Shown here: one piece after another, positions 8,295 to 16,781 of the stretch | How the letters are laid out: each line of letters begins with the position of its first letter | How positions within the stretch are numbered: the first letter of the stretch is position 1 | Assembly: GCF_040801915.1 (NCBI RefSeq) | Contig: NZ_JBFMIA010000003.1 | Coordinates: forward strand, 62,001 to 126,000 | DNA from: Jeotgalibacillus marinus | GTDB taxonomy: Bacteria > Bacillota > Bacilli > Bacillales > Jeotgalibacillaceae | Length of the DNA: 64,000 bases | Direction of reading: 5' to 3' | Program-made: the position numbers and the translations under genes | The notes under the pieces: generated by a model | The model's database searches: none | Seen by the model: only the letters and a program-made list of their open reading frames with translations | Told to the model about the DNA's origin: nothing

Positions 8295-9822
8295 GCGTAT
8301 CTTCACCTGCTTCCTTTCTCTTCGATCCTGCCATAAGAAGACCTAACTCTTGCTCAGTCGTTTCTTTCGGATCCACGATCGCTACGATGCTTCCTTCATA
8401 AATAACCGCGATGCGATCACTAACATTTATAATTTCATCCAATTCAAATGATAATAGGAGTACCGCTTTTCCTTTATCACGTTGGTCAATTAAACGTTGA
8501 TGGATAAACTCAATAGCTCCCACATCAAGTCCGCGTGTTGGTTGTGCAGCAATCAACACGTCTGGGTTCCGGTCAACTTCCCGACCTATAATTGCCTTTT
8601 GCTGGTTACCGCCCGAAAGTGCCCGTGCTTCCGTCCATTCTGAAGGTGTTCTCACATCAAATTCAGCAATTAGTTTTTTCGCTTGCTTATTGATCTCTCG
8701 ATTGTTTAGCATACTTCGCTTCGAATAAGGAGATTGATAGTATGTTTGGAGGAGCATGTTGTCCCCAATTGAAAAATCAAGCACGAGGCCGTGTTTATGA
8801 CGATCTTGAGGAATATGTCCTACTCCAGATTCAGTGATTTTTCTTGGTTTTAAAGATGAGAGTTCCTTGCCGTTCAATTTGATTGAACCTGAACTTGACT
8901 TTTTAAGGCCTGTAATCGCTTCGATCAATTCAGATTGTCCATTGCCATCTACCCCAGCAATTCCAACGATTTCTCCAGCACGTACTGTTAGGTCCAGATC
9001 TTTTACTGACATCACACCACGAGAATCTTTGACATTCAATTTAGCGATGTCTAGAACTGTTTCTTTCGGTTGTGCTGGTGTTTTTTTTGTGTTAAAAAGA
9101 ACTTCACGACCAACCATTAAACTAGCAAGTTCGTTAGGTGTTGTACCTTCAACGTCAACTGTATCAATTCCAACACCTTTACGGATAACTGTCACTCGAT
9201 CACATACTTCTATTATTTCTTTTAGCTTGTGTGTAATTAAAATGATCGATTTCCCTTCTTTAATAAGCGTTCGGAAAATTTGTGTCAGTTCATTTATTTC
9301 TTGAGGTGTTAATACAGCTGTTGGCTCGTCAAAGATTAACATTTCTGCTCCGCGGTACAGTGTTTTCAGAATCTCAACTCGTTGCTGCATACCGACTGAA
9401 ATGTCTGAAATTTTAGCGGTAGCATCTACACGTAATCCATAACGATCAGAAATTGCTTGAACTTCCTTTTCTGCTTTTTTCATATCAATCGTAAGTCCTT
9501 TTTTTGGTTCAATACCGAGGACAATATTTTCAGTTATAGTAAAGGATTCAACTAACATGAAATGTTGGTGAACCATCCCTATGCCAAGTTCATTAGCCAC
9601 ATTCGGGTTGGTGATATGTACCTTCTTACCTTTCACTTTAATTTCACCTTGTTCTGGCTGATAAAGACCGAATAAGACATTCATCAATGTTGATTTACCA
9701 GCGCCGTTTTCTCCTAACAGCGCATGAATTTCCCCCTTTTTAAGTTGTAGCGTAATATTGTCATTCGCTACAATGCCAGGGAATTCTTTGCGGATGTTCA
9801 GCATCTCGATAACATAATCCAT
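8287..9822 (-). CDS. nupO: Nucleoside ABC transporter ATPase NupO-like (two ABC domains)
   Basis: A 511-residue protein with two fused ATP-binding cassettes. The first has a normal Walker A, GENGAGKST at residues 37-45, and Walker B LIFDEPTAVL. The second has a degenerate Walker A, GVDGNGQSE, and a strong signature LSGGNQQK. This one-good, one-degenerate arrangement is normal for the sugar/nucleoside (RbsA-like) class. The start has AGAAGGAG. It is separated from its binding-protein gene by 277 bp of hairpin-rich DNA, which probably lowers its expression relative to the binding protein. Confidence 0.9.
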   Translation of the reverse strand: MDYVIEMLNIRKEFPGIVANDNITLQLKKGEIHALLGENGAGKSTLMNVLFGLYQPEQGEIKVKGKKVHITNPNVANELGIGMVHQHFMLVESFTITENIVLGIEPKKGLTIDMKKAEKEVQAISDRYGLRVDATAKISDISVGMQQRVEILKTLYRGAEMLIFDEPTAVLTPQEINELTQIFRTLIKEGKSIILITHKLKEIIEVCDRVTVIRKGVGIDTVDVEGTTPNELASLMVGREVLFNTKKTPAQPKETVLDIAKLNVKDSRGVMSVKDLDLTVRAGEIVGIAGVDGNGQSELIEAITGLKKSSSGSIKLNGKELSSLKPRKITESGVGHIPQDRHKHGLVLDFSIGDNMLLQTYYQSPYSKRSMLNNREINKQAKKLIAEFDVRTPSEWTEARALSGGNQQKAIIGREVDRNPDVLIAAQPTRGLDVGAIEFIHQRLIDQRDKGKAVLLLSFELDEIINVSDRIAVIYEGSIVAIVDPKETTEQELGLLMAGSKRKEAGEDTHV

Positions 9823-9845
9823 CCGGTATCACTCCTTCTATGATT

Positions 9846-9876
9846 AAGAAGTCAGTGGATTGATGTCCGACTTCTT
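9846..9876 (-). promoter_or_regulatory. Leader hairpin just upstream of nupO
   Basis: An 8-bp perfect inverted repeat, AAGAAGTC (9846-9853) and GACTTCTT (9869-9876), with a 15-base loop. It lies about 24 bp before the nupO start and could affect message stability or ribosome access. The function is a guess. Confidence 0.4.
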
Positions 9877-9902
9877 TTATTAGTACCATTCACTTATTTG
9901 AT

Positions 9903-9958
9903 CAAAAATGCTAAATGAAAACGAGAAGTATGCTTCCCTTTTTCAGTTAGCATTTTTT
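9903..9958 (-). terminator. Internal terminator or stabilising hairpin between nupN and nupO
   Basis: A long stem-loop: AAAAATGCTAA (9904-9914) pairs with TTAGCATTTTT (9947-9957), one mismatch follows, then TGAAAA (9916-9921) pairs with TTTTCA (9940-9945). A small inner GAAG/CTTC stem sits in the loop. On the minus strand it ends in TTTTTGATC. It lies between the binding-protein gene and the ATPase gene, where such hairpins commonly cause partial termination. Confidence 0.7.
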
Positions 9959-10058
9959 GAAATTCACATAGTGCCTTCACATAAAATAAAAATAGATGTC
10001 ATCTAGTACAACCGCTTTTCGTTCTTCATTTTTTAAGAATGAAATAGAGAGAACATCA

Positions 10059-10076
10059 GGCCGGAAGATACCGGCC
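10059..10076 (-). promoter_or_regulatory. GC-rich hairpin after nupN
   Basis: Perfect inverted repeat GGCCGG-aagata-CCGGCC, about 24 bp past the nupN stop. It has no T run, so it is more likely a 3'-end stabiliser than a terminator. Confidence 0.5.
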
Positions 10077-10099
10077 ATCCATTCCCATTTGCTTTTGTA

Positions 10100-11176
10100 T
10101 TATTCCATTGTTAATGGAACGTCAATTTCACCATCAACAATTTGTTGTTTGTAGCTTTCTACTTCATCAAGAATTTCTTGAGAAAGATTCGTTTCAGCGA
10201 CTAAAATTCCTTCTTCTTCGATTCCGTACTCAATTACTTCTCCACCTGGGAAGTCGCCTTCCATTGCACGTTTCGAAATATCTTGTACAGCAACGTCAAC
10301 GCGTTTAACCATTGAAGTAAGTGTTACGTTGTAATCTTCACCCTCAACTGTAAGTGCACCCTCTTCTTCTTGGTCACGGTCCACTCCGATAACGAAGATT
10401 TCACGTTCTGGTTCTTGTTGCTTAAGATTTTTAGCTTCAGTGAATACACCAGTACCTGTTTCACCTGCTGCGTGATAAATTATGTCAGCTCCGCCACCGT
10501 ACATAGATGCTGCCAGTTGTTGTCCACGTGCAGCGTCACTAAAACCTCCAGTAAGGTTAATGTCTATTTCAGCATCTGGATTAACCGCTTCTACACCCGC
10601 TTTAAAGCCTGCTGCGAATTTGTTAATTAAATCTGAATCAGTACCACCTATAAAGCCAATTTTATTTGTTTTCGTTTGCAATCCTGCTGCAACACCTACA
10701 AGGAAAGAACCTTCGTGATCTGTGAATGTGATGGAAGCGATATTATCAAGTTCTGCAACTGCGTCAACAAGCGCAAACATTGTATCTTCTTCTTGTTCAG
10801 CAACTTGCTTGATTGGTTCTTCAAGTAAGTATCCAATTCCGAAAACAAGGTCGAAATTGTTTCGTGCTGCCGTCTTAAGGTTTGTTACATAGTCAGCCTC
10901 GTTGTTTGATTGGAAATAGTCGTATCCGCCAACACCTTTTTCAAGGTCATAATCAGCTCCCAAAGCCTCAAGACCTTCCCATGCAGATTGGTTGAATGAT
11001 TTGTCATCCACGCCCCCAGTATCTGTTACCATTGAAACTGAGAAGTCACTCGTTTCTCCAGTAGAAGCATCGTCTCCTCCACCGTCTTTATCCGCATCAT
11101 CAGTACCACATGCTCCAAGAATGGTTCCTGCAGCTAAAAACATTGATAGTGCTAAACCAAATTTACGTTTTTTCAT
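10100..11176 (-). CDS. nupN: BMP-family nucleoside-binding lipoprotein NupN-like
   Basis: A 358-residue extracytoplasmic solute-binding lipoprotein. The N-terminus MKKRKFGLALSMFL is a signal peptide ending in the lipobox LGAC with lipidated C23. The mature part begins with an acidic Gly/Asp/Ser linker, then the PnrA/Med/BMP fold (DTGGVDDKSFNQSAWEGL is a typical start). Such proteins bind purine nucleosides and hand them to the adjoining permeases. The ribosome site TAGGAGGT precedes the ATG. The gene follows the GntR regulator by 53 bp and is probably in its operon. Confidence 0.92.
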   Translation of the reverse strand: MKKRKFGLALSMFLAAGTILGACGTDDADKDGGGDDASTGETSDFSVSMVTDTGGVDDKSFNQSAWEGLEALGADYDLEKGVGGYDYFQSNNEADYVTNLKTAARNNFDLVFGIGYLLEEPIKQVAEQEEDTMFALVDAVAELDNIASITFTDHEGSFLVGVAAGLQTKTNKIGFIGGTDSDLINKFAAGFKAGVEAVNPDAEIDINLTGGFSDAARGQQLAASMYGGGADIIYHAAGETGTGVFTEAKNLKQQEPEREIFVIGVDRDQEEEGALTVEGEDYNVTLTSMVKRVDVAVQDISKRAMEGDFPGGEVIEYGIEEEGILVAETNLSQEILDEVESYKQQIVDGEIDVPLTME

Positions 11177-11229
11177 TTTCAGTTACCTCCTAAATAATTT
11201 TCGTGTATTAGTAGGAATGGTATTACGAA

Positions 11230-11955
11230 TTAAACACGCTTGCGAACGACATGAAAACTGAAGCTGTCTGCCCTGAAATAATTCACAGAGTACAAAATCG
11301 GCTGATCCTCTTCATCAAAATGAAGCTGCTTAAGGACAAGAAGTGCTGTTTCTGGCTCACAACCTAATATAGGAGACACCTTTTCGTGGTAACCAACAGG
11401 CTCAATGTGTGTTACAGCATGTGAGATTAAAAATCGCCCGTTCTCTTTCAAAAACGAGAACATAGACCCATCTTGATGGGTAAAGGATGTCGGCAACAAC
11501 GAGGCTGGCATTTTGTCTACGCAATACACGACTGGATCTCCACCCGCTGTTCTAACACGCTCGATGACAGTTAATTCGTCTTCTGGTGTACAATCAAAAC
11601 GGGTCAGATCTTCATCTGTAGGGCCTTGACTGGTTGAGCTTAATAAAACTGTACCTGGTTCCATGCCAGCTTGCTTAATCATATCTGTCACACTGTATAA
11701 TTGCTCAATTCCAGATGTGAAAAGCGGCTTTGCACAGACAAACGTACCCACTCCATGGCGTCGAACGATCCGATTCTCTTCTTCTAGTATTCTAAGTGCT
11801 TCTCGCAATGTTGCACGGCTTATACCAAGCTTACGAGAAAGATCAAATTCAGAAGGGAGACGTTCTTTTTCTTTATAGATACCCCTATCGATGTCTTTTT
11901 TAAGACGATCAATCACTTGGAGATAAAGGTGTCTATTATCTGTTTTGATTGTCAT
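11230..11955 (-). CDS. ymfC: GntR/HutC-family transcriptional regulator (YmfC)
   Basis: A 241-residue DNA-binding regulator. The N-terminal winged helix contains LPSEFDLSRKLGISRATLREAL (about residues 28-50), followed by a UTRA ligand-binding domain. I chose the ATG at 11955 (MTIKTDNRHLYLQ) because it gives the same start and length as B. subtilis YmfC; an upstream ATG at 11994 would add 13 residues and overlaps the inverted repeat. It heads a probable operon with the nucleoside transporter genes, so a nucleoside or related metabolite is a reasonable guess for its ligand. Confidence 0.86.
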   Translation of the reverse strand: MTIKTDNRHLYLQVIDRLKKDIDRGIYKEKERLPSEFDLSRKLGISRATLREALRILEEENRIVRRHGVGTFVCAKPLFTSGIEQLYSVTDMIKQAGMEPGTVLLSSTSQGPTDEDLTRFDCTPEDELTVIERVRTAGGDPVVYCVDKMPASLLPTSFTHQDGSMFSFLKENGRFLISHAVTHIEPVGYHEKVSPILGCEPETALLVLKQLHFDEEDQPILYSVNYFRADSFSFHVVRKRV

Positions 11956-11983
11956 GACCGGAACCACCACCAATTTTTTTGAG

Positions 11984-12001
11984 ACATCAGACATCTGATG
12001 T
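11984..12001. promoter_or_regulatory. Putative operator of the GntR regulator
   Basis: A perfect inverted repeat, ACATCAGA-CA-TCTGATGT, located between the predicted ymfC promoter and the ymfC start, roughly 18-35 bp downstream of the expected transcription start. Its position and symmetry suit an autoregulatory operator that would also control the downstream transporter. No second copy was noticed before nupN. Confidence 0.55.
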
Positions 12002-12025
12002 ATATCATCCCTACTAATCGAAAAT

Positions 12026-12054
12026 ACTATAACACTTTATAAAATGAAAAGGAA
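12026..12054 (-). promoter_or_regulatory. Promoter of ymfC-nupNPOQ
   Basis: On the minus strand an extended -10, TGTTATAGT (hexamer at 12026-12031), lies 17 bp from a poor -35, TTCCTT (12049-12054). The extended TG motif may make up for the weak -35. Confidence 0.55.
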
Positions 12055-12303
12055 TAGATTCATAGATTTTAATCAAAATATTTTTATAATTCGGTGCAAT
12101 GATGTTGAAAGTATAACAAAAATAACAATATTTACTAAATATAATATCTTTTAATGGTATATTTGTAAAATAATATAACTTATTCTATTTTTTCTCTTGA
12201 TCACTAAAATAATGAAAGCGATATCAATAGTATAACTCATTTGTTGGTAAGTGTAATTTTAGGAAAGTACTTATTGGATTGGGGGACTATTTGTGTGGAG
12301 TAA
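12055..12303. other. AT-rich intergenic spacer without a gene
   Basis: This is the rest of the 395-bp gap between spoIIIE and ymfC. It is strongly AT-rich and holds no open frame of note. I see no gene, no RNA motif I recognise and no extra repeat; it may hold upstream promoter elements. Confidence 0.6.
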
Positions 12304-12341
12304 AGAAAAAAGAACAGCAAGGGACTGGTCTCTGCTGTTCT
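12304..12341 (-). terminator. Terminator after spoIIIE
   Basis: Nine-bp perfect stem AGAACAGCA (12311-12319) with TGCTGTTCT (12333-12341), followed on the minus strand by TTTTTTC. It is 10 bp past the spoIIIE stop. Confidence 0.85.
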
Positions 12342-12350
12342 TTTTATTAA

Positions 12351-14711
12351 TTATTGATTCAGGTCTTCGGCTTGTTTTGACACAAGCACGGTTCTAGGCT
12401 TACTTCCTTCATATGGACCAACAACACCACGCTGCTCCATTGCATCTATGAGTCGCGCTGCTCGTGTGTAGCCTACTCGGAACCTACGCTGTAACATTGA
12501 AACCGATGCCGTTTGCATATCGACGATGAGTGCGACAGCTTCATCGTACAACTCATCATCTACTTGTTCCATTGATGCTTCTGGAATATCGTCTGGAATC
12601 ATTTCCTCTTGATATTGTGCTTTTTGCTGCTCAATGACAAAATTAACGACGTCTTCTACTTCTTGATCACTTAAAAACGCACCTTGGACACGTACGGGTT
12701 TATTCGCACCGATCGGCATAAAGAGCATGTCGCCTCTTCCTAACAACTTTTCTGCTCCACCCGAATCTAAAATGGTACGAGAATCAATTTGTGATGATAC
12801 TGCAAACGCAATTCGAGAAGGGATATTCGCCTTAATGACGCCCGTAATCACATCTACAGAAGGTCTTTGTGTTGCAATGATTAAATGAATCCCCGCCGCA
12901 CGTGCCATTTGAGCAAGTCTTGTAATAGCATCTTCTACTTCATTGGACGCAACCATCATTAGATCGGCTAACTCGTCTACGATCACAACAATGTAAGGTA
13001 ATTGTGGCTGCTTTTCTGCATTTTTATCATTATGACGTCGAATGTGTTCATTGTAGCCTTCAATATTTCTCGTTCCCGAATGTGAAAAAAGGTCATAACG
13101 ACGTTCCATTTCACTCACCACTTTTTTAAGCGCTTGTGAAGCTTTTTTTGGATCTGTTACAACGGGCGCCAATAAATGAGGCACACCATTATACACATTG
13201 AGCTCAACCATTTTTGGATCAATCATCATTAGCTTCACTTCATGTGGTTTTGTTCGCATTAAAATTGAAATAATAATCCCGTTGATACAAACACTTTTCC
13301 CGCTTCCTGTCGCGCCAGCAACGAGTAGGTGAGGCATCTTATTTAACTCTGCAACAAGTGCTTCTCCGGTAATATCTCGGCCAAGTCCAATCAACAGTTT
13401 AGATGAATCACGTTCCTTCCCTTGTGCCTCGAGTACCTCACGTAAAGAAACCATTGCTACTTCTGAGTTTGGTACTTCGATGCCGATAGCTGACTTTCCT
13501 GGAATCGGCGCCTCAATTCGAATATCTTTTGCAGCTAACGCAAGCGCAAGGTCATCATTTAGACTAACTATTTTACTTACTTTCACACCAACATCAGGGT
13601 GAACTTCATACTTTGTAACAGCAGGACCTAAATGCACCTGCGTCACTTTTGCACGTACACCAAAACTTTGAAATGTTTTTTCAAGCTTAGAAGCATTACG
13701 CTGAATAGCTTTATATTCATTACTTTGATCAGCATGAGGAGGCATCGACAATAGATCGATCGTAGGAAGCTTGTAATCTTTGTTTTCCACTACTGCAACT
13801 CCAATTGTTGAATCAACAATTTCCTCAACTTCTACCTTTTCTTCAGTGGGTGTTGTTTTTTTCTCCTCAGTAGAATTTGGTATTTGAGGCGGGATCGTCA
13901 CTTTCTCAGCAAAACTTGAAATTAGTGGCTCGAAAGAATCTTCCTCACGTGGATAAATGACTTCATCGTCCAAATCTCCGTTGTCATTCTTTTGTTCAAC
14001 TTTTACTGCCTTCCCTGAACGTCTTGCAATTTGATCAGCTTTTTTCTTCTCTTTCTTTTGTTCAGCCTTCTCACGTCTTTCTTCCATAAGTGATACCCAC
14101 GAATCTCTTACCCACTGTACGATTGTTGATAGAGCAGATCGCACAACCGAACCAAGCGATCTTCCAGACATCATGATAATCCCAGCAATGAAAATGGTAA
14201 TACTGGCAATCTTTGCTCCTGTTGAAGCAAATAAAAAGTAAAAAGTAGCATAAAGAAGCGCACCTGTCATCCCTGCTCCCACATTCGTTGTACCACTTTT
14301 CATCAACTCTTCATGCGTTTGACGAAATGCACTAGATGATTGCAAACTTGCTGTATCTAAAAGTTGATCAAACAGCAGAACATGGGAAAAAAGAAAGACA
14401 CTGCTCATCACAAAGTAAAGTCCGACAGCAATCCTGTGTTTGAAATTAGGAATGGCACGATAGATCACAAGATAAAAAGATATCACGATGACAGTAATCG
14501 GCAACAGTAATTTAAAATTGCCGAAGATGTATGTTGCAACATTCATTAAACCTCTACCGACTGGTCCAAGTTGAAAAAGGGCAATAAGCGCAAGCGCAAT
14601 GAGACCGATTCCAAGTAATTCATATGTAAGTGGGGCTGTTTTCTTCTTTGAACTCCTTTTTTTTGCTGGGGTCCTCTTTTGTTTAGCGGACGATTTTGAT
14701 TTTTTTGCCAC
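12351..14711 (-). CDS. spoIIIE: DNA translocase SpoIIIE/FtsK
   Basis: A 786-residue septal DNA pump that moves the chromosome into the forespore and clears trapped DNA at division. Basic N-terminal tail (1-27), four or so membrane helices (about 30-185), charged linker (200-320), alpha and beta motor domains, and a C-terminal winged-helix gamma domain (about 720-780) that reads SRS orientation sequences. Walker A GATGSGKS is at 466-473. The start codon is GTG at 14711, preceded by AGGTGAT. Length matches the B. subtilis protein (787). It lies downstream of rnjB across a terminator and a repeat. Confidence 0.96.
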   Translation of the reverse strand: MAKKSKSSAKQKRTPAKKRSSKKKTAPLTYELLGIGLIALALIALFQLGPVGRGLMNVATYIFGNFKLLLPITVIVISFYLVIYRAIPNFKHRIAVGLYFVMSSVFLFSHVLLFDQLLDTASLQSSSAFRQTHEELMKSGTTNVGAGMTGALLYATFYFLFASTGAKIASITIFIAGIIMMSGRSLGSVVRSALSTIVQWVRDSWVSLMEERREKAEQKKEKKKADQIARRSGKAVKVEQKNDNGDLDDEVIYPREEDSFEPLISSFAEKVTIPPQIPNSTEEKKTTPTEEKVEVEEIVDSTIGVAVVENKDYKLPTIDLLSMPPHADQSNEYKAIQRNASKLEKTFQSFGVRAKVTQVHLGPAVTKYEVHPDVGVKVSKIVSLNDDLALALAAKDIRIEAPIPGKSAIGIEVPNSEVAMVSLREVLEAQGKERDSSKLLIGLGRDITGEALVAELNKMPHLLVAGATGSGKSVCINGIIISILMRTKPHEVKLMMIDPKMVELNVYNGVPHLLAPVVTDPKKASQALKKVVSEMERRYDLFSHSGTRNIEGYNEHIRRHNDKNAEKQPQLPYIVVIVDELADLMMVASNEVEDAITRLAQMARAAGIHLIIATQRPSVDVITGVIKANIPSRIAFAVSSQIDSRTILDSGGAEKLLGRGDMLFMPIGANKPVRVQGAFLSDQEVEDVVNFVIEQQKAQYQEEMIPDDIPEASMEQVDDELYDEAVALIVDMQTASVSMLQRRFRVGYTRAARLIDAMEQRGVVGPYEGSKPRTVLVSKQAEDLNQ

Positions 14712-14740
14712 AAGATCACCTACTCCATTAACGAAATTGA

Positions 14741-14774
14741 AAAAAGAAAGCAGACAACGAGGCTGCCTGCTTTT
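14741..14774 (-). terminator. Terminator upstream of spoIIIE
   Basis: AAAGCAG (14747-14753) pairs with CTGCTTT (14767-14773), followed on the minus strand by CTTTTTT. It probably ends the rnjB transcript, 140 bp beyond its stop and after the repeat element. Confidence 0.65.
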
Positions 14775-14807
14775 CCTTTTTTCACATAACTTATCATTGC
14801 ATCCTGC

Positions 14808-14907
14808 TTCGAGATGCTAGCCGCTCGAGATCACAAGTCAATCACTGCCATAGCGTCAGGGCAGAGCTCGCCGTGTCTTGTCACCTTATACGGCCTCTTT
14901 TACCTTC
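14808..14907. repeat. Diverged copy of a Bacillaceae-type intergenic repeat
   Basis: The plus strand has GCTAGCCGCTCGAG followed by ACAAGTC, and later GTGTCTTGTC followed by CGGCCTCTTTT. These blocks match, in the same order and spacing, the repeat at 43754-43867 (ACAAGCCCCTCAAG, ATAAGCC, GCGTCTTATGC, GTCGCTTTTG). ACAAG and CTTGT can pair as a stem. It lies between spoIIIE and rnjB. Confidence 0.5.
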
Positions 14908-14910
14908 GTT

Positions 14911-16578
14911 TTAGACTTCCATTATAATCGGCAAAATCATTGGTCTTCTTTTTGTTTTTGTGTACAGAAGATGATTCAATGAATCACGAATTTCTTGTTT
15001 GATGCTTGACCAGTCAAACGTGCGGTTTTCCACATTCTTCTCAACAATGTTGCGTACAAGTGTTGTAGATTCTTCCATTAGTTTTTCTGATTCACGCACA
15101 TAAACAAAACCACGAGAAATCACTTCTGGACCTGCTGCGATCGATTTTGTTCTTCGGTTCAACGTGACAACAACAAGCAATACGCCGTCTTGAGATAGTA
15201 ATCGACGGTCACGAAGGACGATATTTCCAACATCGCCAACACCTTTTCCATCAATCAGTACATTGCCCGTTTGAACACGACCGCTCATTTTCATTTTTCC
15301 GCCTTGATATTCAACAATGTCTCCCTTATCCGCAATGAAAATATTTGAACGAGGGACGCTTGTCTCTTCCGCAATACGCGCATGGGTTATTAAATGACGA
15401 TACTCTCCTTGAATGGGGATAAAGTACTTTGGTTTCATTAAGTTAATCATCATTTTCAAATCTTCTTGGCTACCGTGCCCTGAAACATGAACATTTTTTC
15501 TTGCTGTTAGTACGTTTGCACCCGCTCGTGATAATTCATTTATCGAGCGATACAAATAAACTTCCATTCCTGGTGAAGGAGTGAATGTAATTAAAACCGT
15601 GTCGCCTTCTTGGATGTTGATTGCTTCATGCGTTTGATTCGCCATGTTTTCCATTACTTTAAACGGCTCATCGTGTGTTCCGGATAAGATAATAACGATT
15701 TCATCATCTTGGTATTGATCAATGTCAGCAAGTTCAATGCGTGTTTCTTCGTCATATGTCAGATACTCTAATCGAGATGCCACGTTAACGACTTTTTCAA
15801 CTGCTTCACCAATCACTGCAACTTTACGTCCTGTTTTACTAGCAACGTCAAATACTTGCTGAATACGAATCAAGTTTGACGCATAGCATGTAACAATGAT
15901 ACGTCCCTTTGCTTTATTAAAGCTTGAAGCTACATGGTTACAGACAACTGACTCAGAAGTTGCATGACCAGGACGTTCTGCTTCTGTACTATCTGAAAGC
16001 AAAGCAAATACACCTTTTTCACCTAGCTTGGCCATTTTACCGATATTAGAAGCGTAGGCACCTTTAGCAGATTGATCAAATTTAAACTCACCTGTATGTA
16101 CGATTGCACCTTCAGATGTATGAATAGCGATACCAAGTGAATCTGGTATGCTATGCGTTGTTGCAAAAAACGTTACGTTCACGGTATCAAACTTCATGTT
16201 ACTTTTTTCGTGTACAACAAAGAACTTAACTCGTTCTTTAAAGCCATATTCCTTCAATCCAGCTTTTGCTAAAGCAATCGTCAGCTTAGAGCCATACACA
16301 GGCGCTTTCACTTTTTCAAGCAAATATGGAAGTGAGCCGATCGCATCGTCATGCCCATGTGTTAAAAAGATCGCTTTCACTCGGTCATTATTCGTTTCAA
16401 GATAGTTGAAGTCAGGAATGACGATATCGATTCCGTACATTTCTTCTTCTGGAAACATCAATCCAGAATCAATCACAAATAAATCTTCGTCTACTTCAAT
16501 GACGTACATATTTTTACCAATTTCGCCTACTCCACCGAGTGGGATGATTTTTATTTTTTCATTTATTACTTTAGCCAA
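14911..16578 (-). CDS. rnjB: Ribonuclease J2
   Basis: A 555-residue metallo-beta-lactamase/beta-CASP ribonuclease, the partner of RNase J1 in RNA decay. The zinc motif, HxHxDH in active enzymes, reads H74-G-H76-D-D78-A79 here, so the last histidine is an alanine; this degenerate form is a mark of RnjB/J2 and fits its weak activity. A C-terminal SGHGSQED motif is present. The length equals B. subtilis RnjB (555), and the position after dapA is the same. The start is TTG at 16578 with AGGAGG eight bases upstream. Its main role may be to support J1, whose gene is not in this window. Confidence 0.93.
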   Translation of the reverse strand: MAKVINEKIKIIPLGGVGEIGKNMYVIEVDEDLFVIDSGLMFPEEEMYGIDIVIPDFNYLETNNDRVKAIFLTHGHDDAIGSLPYLLEKVKAPVYGSKLTIALAKAGLKEYGFKERVKFFVVHEKSNMKFDTVNVTFFATTHSIPDSLGIAIHTSEGAIVHTGEFKFDQSAKGAYASNIGKMAKLGEKGVFALLSDSTEAERPGHATSESVVCNHVASSFNKAKGRIIVTCYASNLIRIQQVFDVASKTGRKVAVIGEAVEKVVNVASRLEYLTYDEETRIELADIDQYQDDEIVIILSGTHDEPFKVMENMANQTHEAINIQEGDTVLITFTPSPGMEVYLYRSINELSRAGANVLTARKNVHVSGHGSQEDLKMMINLMKPKYFIPIQGEYRHLITHARIAEETSVPRSNIFIADKGDIVEYQGGKMKMSGRVQTGNVLIDGKGVGDVGNIVLRDRRLLSQDGVLLVVVTLNRRTKSIAAGPEVISRGFVYVRESEKLMEESTTLVRNIVEKNVENRTFDWSSIKQEIRDSLNHLLYTKTKRRPMILPIIMEV

Positions 16579-16629
16579 TCCCGTTTCCTCCTATAAATCT
16601 TATTACCCATTCTTTCAACAGTTGTGTTC

Positions 16630-16658
16630 ATTATACTTGATCGCAGTCAAACTGTACA
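16630..16658 (-). promoter_or_regulatory. Sigma-A promoter for rnjB
   Basis: On the minus strand TGTACA (16653-16658) and a consensus TATAAT (16630-16635) are 17 bp apart, about 50 bp before the rnjB start. Confidence 0.65.
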
Positions 16659-16732
16659 CGTTAATAAAACACAGCCATACAAATTGACTTGCTTTCCTAG
16701 GCTTTGCGAGCCTCTTTCACTTTTGTATGTAC

Positions 16733-16772
16733 AAATGAAAATCATCCAAGCTAGGCACAGCTTAGATGATTT
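16733..16772 (-). terminator. Terminator after dapA
   Basis: AAATCATC.AAGCT (from 16738) pairs with AGCTT.GATGATTT (to 16772) with one mismatch; the minus strand continues TTTTCATTTG. It is 10 bp past the dapA stop. Confidence 0.7.
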
Positions 16773-16781
16773 CGTATATCT

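Noticed and set aside
8834..9304. A plus-strand open frame of 156 codons
   Set aside because: It is antisense to the nupO ATPase gene, whose protein motifs are clear; no ribosome site of its own.
16697..16715. Small inverted repeat AGGCT/AGCCT between dapA and rnjB as a terminator
   Set aside because: The stem is only 5 bp and has no T run on the coding strand.
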